From positions 62,001-126,000 of the forward strand of contig CAWFXC010000004.1 in NCBI GenBank assembly GCA_963819735.1: 64,000 nt of DNA, read 5' to 3'. Position 1 is the stretch's first letter. Each line of letters opens with the position of its first letter. This DNA is from CAWFXC01 sp963819735. GTDB taxonomy: Bacteria > Actinomycetota > Acidimicrobiia > IMCC26256 > DASPTH01. Positions 33,490 through 42,618 of this stretch are shown here, piece by piece. The notes beneath the pieces were generated by a model. The model saw only the letters and a list, made by a program, of their open reading frames with translations. It had not been told where the DNA came from and made no database searches. Made by a program: the position numbers and the translations under genes.

Positions 33490-34978
33490 TTATCCCTGCA
33501 GTCGGTCGACGAGCTCGGCGGGGGTACCGACCTCGTTGAACAACGGCTCGACGTGTGCCTTCGTTCCCCGCAGCGGCTCCATGGTGGGGATCCGCCGCAA
33601 CGGATCGGAGCCTACGTCGAGGATCACGCTGTCCCAGTTTGCCGCGACGACGGCGTCGGGCCAGCGCGCCAGGCACTGGCCCCGGAAGTACGCCCGGGTC
33701 GTCGACGGCGGAACCGTCATCGCTTCGTGGACTTCGGCTTCGGTGACCATCCGCTCGATCTTGCCCGCCCGGACGAGGCGCTCGTACAGGGATCGGTCGG
33801 GACGGACGTCGTGGTACTGGAGATCGAGCAGCGACAGCTTCGGGTCGGTGAGGTCGAGACCGTCGCGCTCCATGTAGGCGTTGAACAGTGAGAGCTTGGT
33901 GATCCAGTCGAGCTGACCGTCGAGCAGCATCGGGTCGCGTTCGAGGTCGGTCAGCGCCGCTTCCCAACGCGTGAGGACGAGACTGCCGACGTCGGTGCCG
34001 CCGCACGCGTCGAGGCCGGTCTCGTCGGCGTACTTCTGCGCCAGGCGGAGGAACTCCCACTGGAGCTCGATCGCGGTGATGCGCCCACCGTCGAGCAGCT
34101 CGACGGTCGCGCGACAGGTCGGGTCGTGCGACACCGTGCGCATCGCGCTGCACCGGCCCGATGATCGAGAGGTCCTTGCTGATGAAGCCGTCTTCGATCA
34201 TGGCGAGGACGACCGCGGTGGTACCGACCTTGAGGAACGTCGCCACTTCGCACAGGTTGGCGTCGCCCGCGATCACGTGGAGGCGGCGGTACTGCTGCGG
34301 ATCGGCGTGCGGCTCGTCGCGGGTGTTGACGATCGGGCGCTTCAGCGTCGTCTCGAGCCCGACCTCCTCTTCGAAGAAGTCGGCCCGCTGGCTGATCTGG
34401 TAATCGACCGCGGCCGCGCCGTTCTCGGAGCCGACCTTGCCGGCACCGGTGAAGACCTGCCGGCTCACGAACCAGGGCAGCAGATTGCGCACGAGCTGCG
34501 CGAAGGGGACGGCGCGGTCGACCAGGTAGTTCTCGTGCGTGCCGTACGAGTTGCCCTTGCCGTCGGAGTTGTTCTTGTAGACGACGATCTCCTGGCCGGG
34601 CTCGACCAGGCGCTTGGCCGCGAGCATCGACCGGGCGAGGATCCGCTCCCCCGCCTTGTCGGCGCACACCAGCTCCATCGCGTTGGAGCACTCGGGCGTG
34701 GAGTACTCGGGGTGCGCGTGGTCGACGTAGTAGCGGGCGCCGTTGGTGAGCACGGTGTTGACGAGGTGGGTCTCGATCTCCGGCGGCATCGACCCCTCAC
34801 GGGCGAACCCACGCGCGTCGTTGCCGGGCGACTCGTCCTCGAAGTCCCAGCCGACCTTGTGGTGCTCGACGTAGGCGTTGATCAGCATCGACGACGCGAG
34901 CACCGGATTGGGATCGGCCGCGCCGCGGAGGGTGACGCCGTATTCCGTCTCGATCCCGCACACTTTCGGGATGGCCAC
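33490..34978 (-). pseudogene. dop: Depupylase/deamidase Dop, frameshifted
   Basis: GTG 34978 starts a PafA-like fold: IETEYGVTLRG, RYYVDHAHPEYSTPECSNAM, NSDGKGNSYGTHENYLVDRA and NTRDEPHADPQQYRRLHVIA. After GFISKDLSIIGPVQ (near 34150) homology moves to another frame: AMRTVSHDPTCRATVEL to PAELVDRLQG, stop at 33490. A 1-nt change near 34143-34155 (AGCGCGATGCGC) joins them. Dop removes Pup from substrates; since Pup here ends in Glu, loss would spare conjugation but abolish recycling. True mutation or assembly error cannot be told. TAGGCT 6 nt before the GTG. Confidence 0.88.
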
Positions 34979-34984
34979 GCCTTC

Positions 34985-34990
34985 AGCCTA
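34985..34990 (-). promoter_or_regulatory. -10 element TAGGCT of dop (leaderless type)
   Basis: Minus-strand TAGGCT, then 6 nt, then GTG 34978. Confidence 0.55.
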
Positions 34991-35043
34991 GTTGGGTACC
35001 GCTGCCCTCCCGGCCCATGATGCGGTCCCGTCCGGCCGCTCGG

Positions 35044-35049
35044 TACAGT
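35044..35049 (+). promoter_or_regulatory. -10 element TACAGT of the FUSC gene (leaderless type)
   Basis: TACAGT, then 7 nt, then GTG 35057. Divergent from the dop promoter. Confidence 0.5.
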
Positions 35050-35056
35050 CCGGGCG

Positions 35057-37330
35057 GTGGGGCTCCCTCGACCACGGCTCCCCGGGCCCAGTCGCGTGTT
35101 CGTCGATCCCGGGCGGGTCAACCTGCGCAAGGCCGCCCGTGCCGCCCTCGTGGTTTCCGTCCTGTTCGCGTTGCTGGTGACCGCGGGGAACGAGCCGGCG
35201 GCCCTGTTCGGCGCCTTCGGCTGCTTCGCCGCCCTCGCCTTCGCCGACTTCGGCGGATCACTCACGGCGCGATTCGGTGCCTACGTCGGCCTGCTGGTGC
35301 TCGGCGCGGCGCTGGTCGCGCTCGGCACGGTCGCGGCGAACACCACGGTGGCCGCAGTCGTGGCCATGCTGCTCGTGGGGTTCACGATCCAGTTCGCCGG
35401 CGCGCTGGGGGGCTACTGGGCCGCCGGTGCGACGGCGTCGACCCTCTCGTTCGTGCTCGCGGTGATGGCGGGCGGGCCGGTGTCGGAGCTCGGGTCGCGT
35501 GAGCTCGGGTGGTCGGTGGGCGTGCTGGTGGCGGGGATCTCCGCCGTGCTCCTGTGGCCCGTGCACCAGCGCAATCGGGTGCGGGAAGCCGCGGTCGCGG
35601 TGGCGCGGGCCGTCGCCCACGCGGTTGATCCGGCGCGACCGGATGCGGAATGGCCCGCCGCGCTCGACGCGGTCCGCGACACAGTGCGAACGCTGAGCGC
35701 CCGCGCCGGTGTGGTGTACCGACCAGCCGGGAGTCAGGCGCGGGAGCGGGCCCTGGTGGCGTTGGTCGTCGCGTTGCGCGGGGTACCGCCGATCGTCGAG
35801 GAGATCGCACCGGCCGACGACCGCTCGGTGCGCGATGTCGACCCGTTCCCCGAGGAAGGGGCGCTCTCGATCGCGGTGCGCGACACGTTCACCACCGTCG
35901 CCGACCTGCTCGACGGCCGCGGCCCCGCGGTGCTCGACCTCACGTCGCTACTCGCGATCCGCGAGGCCCACACCGCCGCGCTCGAAGGTTGGGTCAGCGC
36001 GCAGCTCGTCGACGACGACGCGAGCGGGTCGGGTACCGCGGCGGCGGGCGCCGACCGCGTCCTCGCCCGTTTCGACCGCGACTTCCCGTTGCGCCGGCTC
36101 TCGCTCCTCGCGGGTGTGGTCGGGGCCGAGGCCGCGACTGCGGTCGGCGCGTCACTCGTGTTGCCCCCCGACGCCGCGCTGCCGCGCGAGCTGGGCACCG
36201 AGCTGGTGACGCACCGGGGCGTGCGCGGCACGGTCGACGTCCTGCGCGAGCACTGGAGCCTGCGCTCGGTGCGGTTCCGCAATGCCGCGCGCGCGGGCAT
36301 CGGGCTCGCCGCCGCGGTGCTGATCGCGAAGGTCGCATCGCTCGAGCACGCGTTCTGGGCCGTCCTCGGCACGCTCTCCGTGCTGCGCTCGACCGCGCTG
36401 GGAACCGGGGCCACCGCGCTCCAGGCCCTCACCGGCAGCGTCATCGGCTTCGCGGTCGCGTCGGCGGTGATGCTGACGATCGGGGGCGACGAGCGCGTGC
36501 TCTGGGTGCTGCTGCCGGTGGTGGTGTTCCTCTCCGGCTTCACTCCCGGCGCGGTGAACTTCGTGGTGGGCCAGGCGTCGTTCACCGTGTTCGTCGTGGT
36601 GCTGTTCAACATCTTGGTGCCGGAGGGGTGGCGCGTCGGGCTGGTGCGAGTCGAAGACGTCGCCATCGGCGCGGGGATCAGCGTCGTCGTAGGCGCGGTG
36701 TTGTGGCCGCGCGGCGCACGCGGGGTCGCGGCGCGGTCGTTCGCCGATCTGATCCGGGCCGAGCGCGCGCACCTCGTGGCCGCGGTGGGCGCGGCGTTCG
36801 GTCGCGTGCCCGACACCGATCTGAGCGCGGCGCGCGTGGATGCGCTCGGTTCGCGCGGGCGCGCGCTGGCGGCGCTCGAGGATCTCAACGTCGAACATGG
36901 CGGCGGGCTGGTCGACCGCGAATCGTGGGCCGGGATCCTCGGGCTGGCCACCGTGGTCCAGATCGCGGGCGACGGCATCCACCGCGCCGCCGTCGCGTAC
37001 GGCATCGCATCCGGATGCTCGGCGGCCCAGCACGAGCTCGACACCGGCGTCGCGCGCGTCACGCAGTTGCTCGACGCCGAGGCCGACGAGCTCGTAGTGA
37101 CCCACAGCAACGCCGGTTCATTCACCGCGCCGGCGCGGCGGGCACGGTCGACCCGCGATGCCGCGCCGGGACTCGCCGACTGCCTGGTCGCACACGCCCG
37201 GGCCGTCGATCCCGCAATGGGTCTCGTGTGGATGCACGAGTACCTGATGCTGGTAGACGGCGTGCTCGGGGCCGACGAGCCGGCCGCGAGGAACCAGGAC
37301 CCGCGCCGCGGGGTGAACGCGCCTGGTTAG
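35057..37330 (+). CDS. FUSC-family (fusaric acid resistance-type) membrane protein
   Basis: 757 residues with two hydrophobic blocks (about 25-165 and 410-550), each with several transmembrane helices, and long soluble stretches after them. The second block (VRFRNAARAGIGLAAAVLIA, FWAVLGTLSVLRSTALGTGA) is characteristic of FUSC/aromatic acid exporters. Function is probably efflux; substrate unknown. It interrupts the dop-mpa neighbourhood on the opposite strand. GTG at 35057 fits the leaderless layout. Confidence 0.82.
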   Translation: MGLPRPRLPGPSRVFVDPGRVNLRKAARAALVVSVLFALLVTAGNEPAALFGAFGCFAALAFADFGGSLTARFGAYVGLLVLGAALVALGTVAANTTVAAVVAMLLVGFTIQFAGALGGYWAAGATASTLSFVLAVMAGGPVSELGSRELGWSVGVLVAGISAVLLWPVHQRNRVREAAVAVARAVAHAVDPARPDAEWPAALDAVRDTVRTLSARAGVVYRPAGSQARERALVALVVALRGVPPIVEEIAPADDRSVRDVDPFPEEGALSIAVRDTFTTVADLLDGRGPAVLDLTSLLAIREAHTAALEGWVSAQLVDDDASGSGTAAAGADRVLARFDRDFPLRRLSLLAGVVGAEAATAVGASLVLPPDAALPRELGTELVTHRGVRGTVDVLREHWSLRSVRFRNAARAGIGLAAAVLIAKVASLEHAFWAVLGTLSVLRSTALGTGATALQALTGSVIGFAVASAVMLTIGGDERVLWVLLPVVVFLSGFTPGAVNFVVGQASFTVFVVVLFNILVPEGWRVGLVRVEDVAIGAGISVVVGAVLWPRGARGVAARSFADLIRAERAHLVAAVGAAFGRVPDTDLSAARVDALGSRGRALAALEDLNVEHGGGLVDRESWAGILGLATVVQIAGDGIHRAAVAYGIASGCSAAQHELDTGVARVTQLLDAEADELVVTHSNAGSFTAPARRARSTRDAAPGLADCLVAHARAVDPAMGLVWMHEYLMLVDGVLGADEPAARNQDPRRGVNAPG

Positions 37331-37341
37331 AAGCGCGGTCG

Positions 37342-39096
37342 TCAGAGGTACTGGCCGGTGGTGACGCGTTCGATCTGGCGACCACCATGGGGCTCGTCGC
37401 CCTCGGCCAGGATGGTGCGCACGAAGACGATCCGCTCGCCTTTCTTGCCCGAGATCTTCGCCCAGTCGTCGGGGTTGGTGGTGTTGGGCAGGTCTTCGTG
37501 CTCGCGGAACTCCTGACGGATCGAGTCGAGGAGGTCCTGGGTGCAGATGCCCTTCTCGCCGCCTTCGATGAGCCGCTTGATCGACAGCTTCTTCGTGCGC
37601 CGCACGATGTTCTCGATCATGGCGCCCGACGAGAAGTCCTTGAAGAAGAGGATCTCCTTGTCGCCGTTCTGGTACGTGACCTCGAGGAAGCGGTTCGAGT
37701 CGTCCACCGCGTACATGCGGTCGACCGCGTCGACGATCATCCCCTCGACCGCTTTCTCGGGGCCGCCGTAGGTGCCCGTCTCGGAGTCGGCGATCGGCAG
37801 GTTCGGCGTGAGGTACTGGCGGAAGATCTTGGTCGCGCTCTCTTCGTCGGGGCGCTCGATCTTGATCTTCACGTCGAGGCGTCCGGGGCGGAGGATCGCG
37901 GGGTCGATGAGGTCTTCGCGGTTCGATGCGCCGATGACGATCACGTTCTTCAGGCTCTCGACGCCGTCGATCTCGGCCAGTAGCTGGGGCACGATCGTGC
38001 TCTCGATGTCGGAGGAGATGCCGGTGCCGCGGGTACGGAACAGGGAGTCCATCTCGTCGAAGAACACGATGACGGGGTAGCCCTCCTCCGACTTCTCCCG
38101 CGCCCGCTGGAAGATGAGGCGGATCTGGCGTTCGGTCTCCCCCACGTACTTGTTGAGCAGCTCGGGGCCCTTGATGTTGAGGAAGTAGGAGCGGGAGCTG
38201 GAGTTGCCCGTCTTCTCCGCCACCCGCTTGGCCAGCGAGTTGGCGACCGCTTTGGCGATGAGGGTCTTGCCGCAGCCCGGAGGGCCGTAGAGCAGGATCC
38301 CCTTGGGCGGCTGCAGCTCGTGCTCGTGGAAGAGCTCAGCGTAGAGGTACGGCAGCTCGACCGCGTCCTTGATCTGCTCGATCTGGCTGTCGAGACCGCC
38401 GACGTCGTCGTAGGTGACGTCGGGGACCTCTTCCAGGACGAGCTCCTCGACCTCGGGCCGGGGGATGCGCTCCACGAGCAGCCCGGAGCGGCCGTCCATC
38501 AGGAGGTGGTCGCCGGCGCGGAGCTTCTCGTTGAGCAGCGGCGCCGCGAGCTCGCAAACCCGTTCCTCGTCGGCCCGGCCGACGATCAGGGCGCGGTCCT
38601 TGCTCGCCAGGACCTCTTTCAGCACGACGACCTCGCCCGACACCTCGACGGCGCGGGCGAGCACCACGTTGAGCGACTCGTTGAGGGCGACCTCCTGGCC
38701 GCGCGACATCACCTCGACGTCGACCTCGGGGTGCACCGAGACCCGCATCTTGCGGCCGGCGGTGAAGATGTCGACGGTGCCGTCGTCGTTGGCGCCGAGG
38801 AACGTGCCGTAGGCCGAGGGCGGCATCGTGAGCTTCTCGACCTCCTCGCGCAGCGCGGCGATGTGCTCGCGCGCCTCGCGCAGGGTCGCCGAGAGCCGTT
38901 CGTTCTGGGAGACGGCCTGGGCCAGCTGCCCCTTGGTCTCGAGGATCTTCTCCTCGAGGGTGCGGACGCGCTTGGGGGCGTCCTGGAGGCGGCGGCGCAG
39001 GACGAGGACTTCCTCTTCGAGACCTTCGAGCTGACCCCGGAGCTCGCCGACCTGCCGTTCGTAGTCGGCTGCTCGCCGCTCGCTGTCGGAAGCCAT
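37342..39096 (-). CDS. mpa: Proteasome-activating AAA ATPase Mpa/ARC
   Basis: 584 residues: N-terminal coiled coil (5-90) that captures Pup, double OB domain (90-230), AAA domain with Walker A YGPPGCGKT, Walker B VIVFFDEMDS and second region of homology NREDLIDPAILRPGRLD. The C-terminus GQYL holds the penultimate Tyr needed to dock on the 20S alpha ring. ATG 39096 with GAGGTGA before it. It unfolds pupylated proteins for PrcBA. Confidence 0.97.
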   Translation of the reverse strand: MASDSERRAADYERQVGELRGQLEGLEEEVLVLRRRLQDAPKRVRTLEEKILETKGQLAQAVSQNERLSATLREAREHIAALREEVEKLTMPPSAYGTFLGANDDGTVDIFTAGRKMRVSVHPEVDVEVMSRGQEVALNESLNVVLARAVEVSGEVVVLKEVLASKDRALIVGRADEERVCELAAPLLNEKLRAGDHLLMDGRSGLLVERIPRPEVEELVLEEVPDVTYDDVGGLDSQIEQIKDAVELPYLYAELFHEHELQPPKGILLYGPPGCGKTLIAKAVANSLAKRVAEKTGNSSSRSYFLNIKGPELLNKYVGETERQIRLIFQRAREKSEEGYPVIVFFDEMDSLFRTRGTGISSDIESTIVPQLLAEIDGVESLKNVIVIGASNREDLIDPAILRPGRLDVKIKIERPDEESATKIFRQYLTPNLPIADSETGTYGGPEKAVEGMIVDAVDRMYAVDDSNRFLEVTYQNGDKEILFFKDFSSGAMIENIVRRTKKLSIKRLIEGGEKGICTQDLLDSIRQEFREHEDLPNTTNPDDWAKISGKKGERIVFVRTILAEGDEPHGGRQIERVTTGQYL

Positions 39097-39133
39097 GCGA
39101 TCACCTCGTGCCAGTGCTCGGACCTGGCGTCGG

Positions 39134-39139
39134 ACCTTA
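39134..39139 (-). promoter_or_regulatory. -10 element TAAGGT of mpa
   Basis: Minus-strand TAAGGT about 38 nt upstream of the ATG, leaving room for the GAGGTGA ribosome site; a normal leadered promoter. Confidence 0.45.
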
Positions 39140-39222
39140 CACCGGCACTTCATGGGGTCCGTGCCACTTCTCGTCGCCGTTGTGTGCCCATCTCGTTGCC
39201 CGCGGATTTCCACCGGATTGGC

Positions 39223-39251
39223 TTGAGAAATCCCCCGGCGGGGGCTACGCT
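39223..39251 (+). promoter_or_regulatory. Promoter of the ferredoxin gene
   Basis: TTGAGA (39223-39228), 17 bp, TACGCT (39246-39251); start near 39258 and a leader of about 70 nt. Confidence 0.6.
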
Positions 39252-39328
39252 GCAAGACGTTGACGCCGCGACTGGCGGCTCCCCTCGGAAGGAACACGCG
39301 GGATGAAGTGCGGAATGAAGGTGGCGCG

Positions 39329-39565
39329 ATGAAGGTCTGGATCGATCAGGACCTCTGCACCGGTGACGGCCTCTGCGAAGAGATCGCACCCTCCGTGTTC
39401 ACGTTGCTCGACGACGGCCTCGCCTACGTCAAGCAGGGTGACAAGGTGTTCAGCGACCCGGGCGGCGCCGACGGTCTCGCCGACGTGCCCGCGGGCATGG
39501 AGGAAGCGACGATCGAGTCGGCCGAGGAATGCCCCGGAGAGTGCATCTTCATCGAAGTCGACTGA
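39329..39565 (+). CDS. Small ferredoxin ([3Fe-4S] or [4Fe-4S])
   Basis: 78 residues. DLCTGDGLCEEIAPSVF gives C10-x2-D13-x2-C16 and AEECPGECIFIE the other cysteines; the Asp at 13 is typical of 3Fe-4S ferredoxins serving P450s and other oxidoreductases. ATG 39329 follows GAAGGTGG. Divergent from mpa, a neighbourhood common in actinobacteria. Partner enzyme unknown. Confidence 0.9.
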   Translation: MKVWIDQDLCTGDGLCEEIAPSVFTLLDDGLAYVKQGDKVFSDPGGADGLADVPAGMEEATIESAEECPGECIFIEVD

Positions 39566-39601
39566 GCCGTCGGGCCCGCTGATCGGCCCACGTTTCGCTG
39601 A

Positions 39602-39625
39602 CGACCCGGGTTCGTGCCCGGGTCG
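39602..39625. terminator. Bidirectional hairpin between ferredoxin and protease genes
   Basis: CGACCCGGG - TTCGTG - CCCGGGTCG: perfect 9-bp stem and 6-nt loop between convergent stops at 39565 and 39660. No U-tract, as usual for high-GC genomes. Confidence 0.6.
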
Positions 39626-39659
39626 CTGCGCGCCCGGGCCCGCGGGATCGCCCCGACCG

Positions 39660-40841
39660 TCAGTCGGACAGGCAGCCGCCGGTGCCCTTCGGCGCCGGTG
39701 CGGTGCCGGCGAGCACGGGGTCGAGCACCGCGTCGAGCTCGGTACGGGTGAGCGCGTAGGCCGTGGCCGGGCGGCTGGTGTCGTAGGCGAACATCACGCC
39801 GAGCACCCGGCCCGCATCGTCGACCACCGGCGCGCCGGAGTCGCCTGGTGCGGTGACCGCCGCCAGCACGAACACCTCGCGTTCGGTGGACGCGTCGCGT
39901 TCGATGTTGGTGCCGCGCGCCACGATCTGCTCGGCGATGCGCATGGGCGACTCGCGCAGCGCTCCCCCACCGGGATGGCCGAACAGCGCGCCGCGGTCGT
40001 CGATGGCTCCGTTGCCTTCCTGGAGCGGCGCCAGCCCCAGCCCCGGGACCCGCAGGATCGCGAGATCACGGTTGGGATCGAAGGCCACGACCTCGGTGTC
40101 GAGGCGCCGGCCGTCCTGCGTGTCGATGCGCGTGCGGGTCTCGCCCGCGACCACGTGCGCGTTGGTGACGACGAGGTTGTCGGCGACCACGAAACCGGTG
40201 CCCTCCTGGATCTGGTCGCAGGCCTGGCCCTCGACCTTCACCGTCGACCGGGTGACGACCGCAGCAGCCGGCGCGGGGATGCCGTCGGCGGGTGGGTCGC
40301 CGGCATCGGGTGACGTGAGCGTGTCGAACACCTCGGGGAACGACTCGTCGCCGACCAGGCGCCCGAGCGTCTCCGACTCCGACGGCGGCGCGGGTGCCAA
40401 CCGGTCGATGGCGCGGGCCACCGCGGAGTCGCGCACCGCGCGTGCCGGCCAGCCCGGCGAGCCGGCCAACGCGGGGATCAGCAGCCACATCACGACGAGG
40501 ACGCCGGCGACGCCGACCACCGCACCCGCGATCCGGTCGCCGCGCTGCACGCCCACCCCGACGTGCTTGCCCAGCCGGTTGTGCACCGCGCCGCCGATGG
40601 CGGCGCCGATCGCCTGCGCGACGGTGGCCACGACGAGTACGAACGCGAGCGATGCGAGAAGTCGCGTGCGCGGCGGCGAGCCGCGCAGTGCGTCGGCGAC
40701 GTCGGGGACGAACACCACCGCCACCACCAATCCGATGGCCAGGCCGCCCCACGAGATGACCCGGCGCACGAACCCCAACCGGTACCCGATGTACCCGGCG
40801 GCGGCGGCGACACCGATGACGACGAGGTCGAGGAAGTTCAC
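39660..40841 (-). CDS. MarP-like membrane serine protease (CvpA + trypsin domains)
   Basis: 393 residues. Four N-terminal helices form a CvpA/colicin V production-type domain (VVIGVAAAAGYIGYRLGFVR, ...), then a periplasmic chymotrypsin-fold protease with His in VVTNAHVVAGE, Asp in NPNRD-like FDPNRDLAIL and Ser in APGDSGAPVV. In Mycobacterium MarP (Rv3671c) protects against acid stress. GTG 40841 overlaps the trmI stop by 4 nt. It is the last gene of the ttuA/trmI operon. Confidence 0.9.
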   Translation of the reverse strand: MNFLDLVVIGVAAAAGYIGYRLGFVRRVISWGGLAIGLVVAVVFVPDVADALRGSPPRTRLLASLAFVLVVATVAQAIGAAIGGAVHNRLGKHVGVGVQRGDRIAGAVVGVAGVLVVMWLLIPALAGSPGWPARAVRDSAVARAIDRLAPAPPSESETLGRLVGDESFPEVFDTLTSPDAGDPPADGIPAPAAAVVTRSTVKVEGQACDQIQEGTGFVVADNLVVTNAHVVAGETRTRIDTQDGRRLDTEVVAFDPNRDLAILRVPGLGLAPLQEGNGAIDDRGALFGHPGGGALRESPMRIAEQIVARGTNIERDASTEREVFVLAAVTAPGDSGAPVVDDAGRVLGVMFAYDTSRPATAYALTRTELDAVLDPVLAGTAPAPKGTGGCLSD

Positions 40842-41620
40842 GCCCCCGGCGCGAGCAGCCGCGCGTGGGTGAGGAAACCGGTGTGCGCGACCATGCGGTG
40901 ATCGGGGCGCACCGACTGGCCGTCGACGTGCCAGGTGCGCTGCAGCACTTCGAGCGATTCGACCATGCCGAACGCCGAGCCGGCCAACTCCTCGCGCAGC
41001 CGCGCCACCTGCCCGATGGTCGGGAGGTACGCGAGCAGCACGCCACCGGGGTGCAGCGCCGACTCCGCGTGCTTGACGACGCGCCACGGCTCGGGGAGGT
41101 CGAGGAGGATGCGGTCGAGGTCGTCGACCGCGATGCCTTCGTAGACGTCGCGCACCTCGATGTCGAGCGGGACGTCGGCACCGAGGAAGCCCTCGACATT
41201 CGACCGCGCCCGGGCGGCGAAGTCGTCGCGGATCTCGTAGCCGGTGACTCTGCCGGTCGTGCCCACCGCGCGCAGCAGCGCGAGCGTGAGCGCGCCGGAA
41301 CCCACGCCCGACTCCAGCACCCGCGCACCGGGGAAGATGTCGGCCAGGATCAGGATCGGGCCGAGGTCCTTGGGGTAGATCACCTGCGCGCCGCGCGGCA
41401 TCTCGAGCACGTACTCGGCGAGCGTCGGGCGGACCGCGGTGAGCCGCGCGTTCTTGGTGGTGCGCACGGTGGAACCGTCGGGCTGGCCGATGATGTCGTC
41501 GTGCTCGAGCACGCCGGCGTGCGTGTGGAACTGCCCGGCGACGGCCAGGGTGACGAGATGACGGCGGCGCTTCGCGTCGACCAGGAGCACGCGGTCGCCG
41601 GCGCCGAAGGGGCGGGCCAC
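40838..41620 (-). CDS. trmI: tRNA (adenine-58-N1)-methyltransferase TrmI
   Basis: Forms m1A58 in the T-loop of tRNA. PRGAQVIYPKDLGPILILAD, VLESGVGSGALTLALLRAVG (SAM site), GYEIRDDFAARARSNVEGF and LLDLPEPWRVV match TrmI/Gcd14. 260 residues. GTG 41620 lies 2 nt after the ttuA stop. In Thermus m1A58 favours 2-thiolation of U54, so coexpression with a TtuA homologue is meaningful. mpa-trmI proximity is also seen in mycobacteria. Confidence 0.93.
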   Translation of the reverse strand: MARPFGAGDRVLLVDAKRRRHLVTLAVAGQFHTHAGVLEHDDIIGQPDGSTVRTTKNARLTAVRPTLAEYVLEMPRGAQVIYPKDLGPILILADIFPGARVLESGVGSGALTLALLRAVGTTGRVTGYEIRDDFAARARSNVEGFLGADVPLDIEVRDVYEGIAVDDLDRILLDLPEPWRVVKHAESALHPGGVLLAYLPTIGQVARLREELAGSAFGMVESLEVLQRTWHVDGQSVRPDHRMVAHTGFLTHARLLAPGA

Positions 41621-41622
41621 CG

Positions 41623-42618
41623 CTAGCGCTCGCCGGGCACGGATCGGGGGCCGATCTCGACCGGCACGGGGGCGGACGCGGGAGCGGCCTCGTGCGCGGC
41701 CGGTTCGTCGATCGTGATCGCGCCGACCTGTACGCGGAGCCGGCAGAACGCGCAGAGGTCGCCGGGGGTCGGTGCCCCGCATCCCCGGCACACGCCGAGG
41801 TCGTCGCGCTCGATCTCGGCGTCGGCGGCGAAGTGGTCGTGGCCCCGTTCGATGAAGCCGAACAGGAACGCCGCCTTGGTGCCGGGCGAGCGGTCCTCCA
41901 GCGAGTTGAGGACCTCCTTGTAACCCAGGTGCCGGTTCCCCTCGGCCATCGGGCACTCCTCGACCTGGTAGTCGATGCCCCGCAGCACGCAGTACGCGGC
42001 GGTCTCGCGTTCGCCGATGCGCACGAGCGGCTTGATCTTGCGGGCGAACCCCGGCGCGGCAGGGAGCACCGGCGACTGGCGGCCCAGGTAGCCGGCGTCC
42101 CACCGCAACACGTTGCCGAGCAGGACCGCGGCTTCGTCGTCCAGGTTGTGGCCGGTCGCGATCGCCGGGTAGCCGTGCTCGAGGGCCGCCGAATTGAACA
42201 GGTGCCGCTTGGAGAGGCCACACGCGCCACACGGCGCGCGGCGGGTGGCCGCGGCCGCTTCGGGAATGCCGTATCCGAAGTCGGAGGCGAGATCGATCTC
42301 GATCAACTCCCGCCCGAGTTGCGCGGCGTACGCCCTCGCGTAGCGGCCGGAGACGTCGGAGTAGTCGCCGATGCCGAGACCGAGGTAGAGACCGTCGGCT
42401 TCGTAGCCGAGGCGCACGAGGATCTCCCAGAGTGCGAGCGAGTCCTTACCGCCCGAGACCGCGACGAGGACGCGCTCCCCTGGCTCGAGCATGTGGTGCG
42501 AGTCGATCGCCTTGCGCACCTGCTCCTCGCAGTGGTGCAGGAAGTGATCGCGGCAGAACGCCGCGTTGTGGCGGCGGACGTCGATCACCGCCGGGCCCTT
42601 GCACACGCGGCACTTCAT
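41623..42618 (-). CDS. ttuA: TtuA-type tRNA 2-thiouridine synthase
   Basis: 331 residues. N-terminal zinc ribbon (MKCRVCKG; FCRDHFLHHC), PP-loop VAVSGGKDS (55-60) that adenylates tRNA, Cys130 and Cys133 (APCGACGLSKR) plus a later Cys in EECPMAEGN for the Fe-S cluster, and a C-terminal zinc ribbon (CRGCG...CAFC). TtuA forms s2U/s2T54 in the T-loop using a TtuB carrier. The start overlaps the stop of the TtuB-like repeat gene (ATGA). TtcA/Ncs6 are sister families, so the target nucleotide is inferred mainly from the trmI linkage. Confidence 0.85.
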   Translation of the reverse strand: MKCRVCKGPAVIDVRRHNAAFCRDHFLHHCEEQVRKAIDSHHMLEPGERVLVAVSGGKDSLALWEILVRLGYEADGLYLGLGIGDYSDVSGRYARAYAAQLGRELIEIDLASDFGYGIPEAAAATRRAPCGACGLSKRHLFNSAALEHGYPAIATGHNLDDEAAVLLGNVLRWDAGYLGRQSPVLPAAPGFARKIKPLVRIGERETAAYCVLRGIDYQVEECPMAEGNRHLGYKEVLNSLEDRSPGTKAAFLFGFIERGHDHFAADAEIERDDLGVCRGCGAPTPGDLCAFCRLRVQVGAITIDEPAAHEAAPASAPVPVEIGPRSVPGER

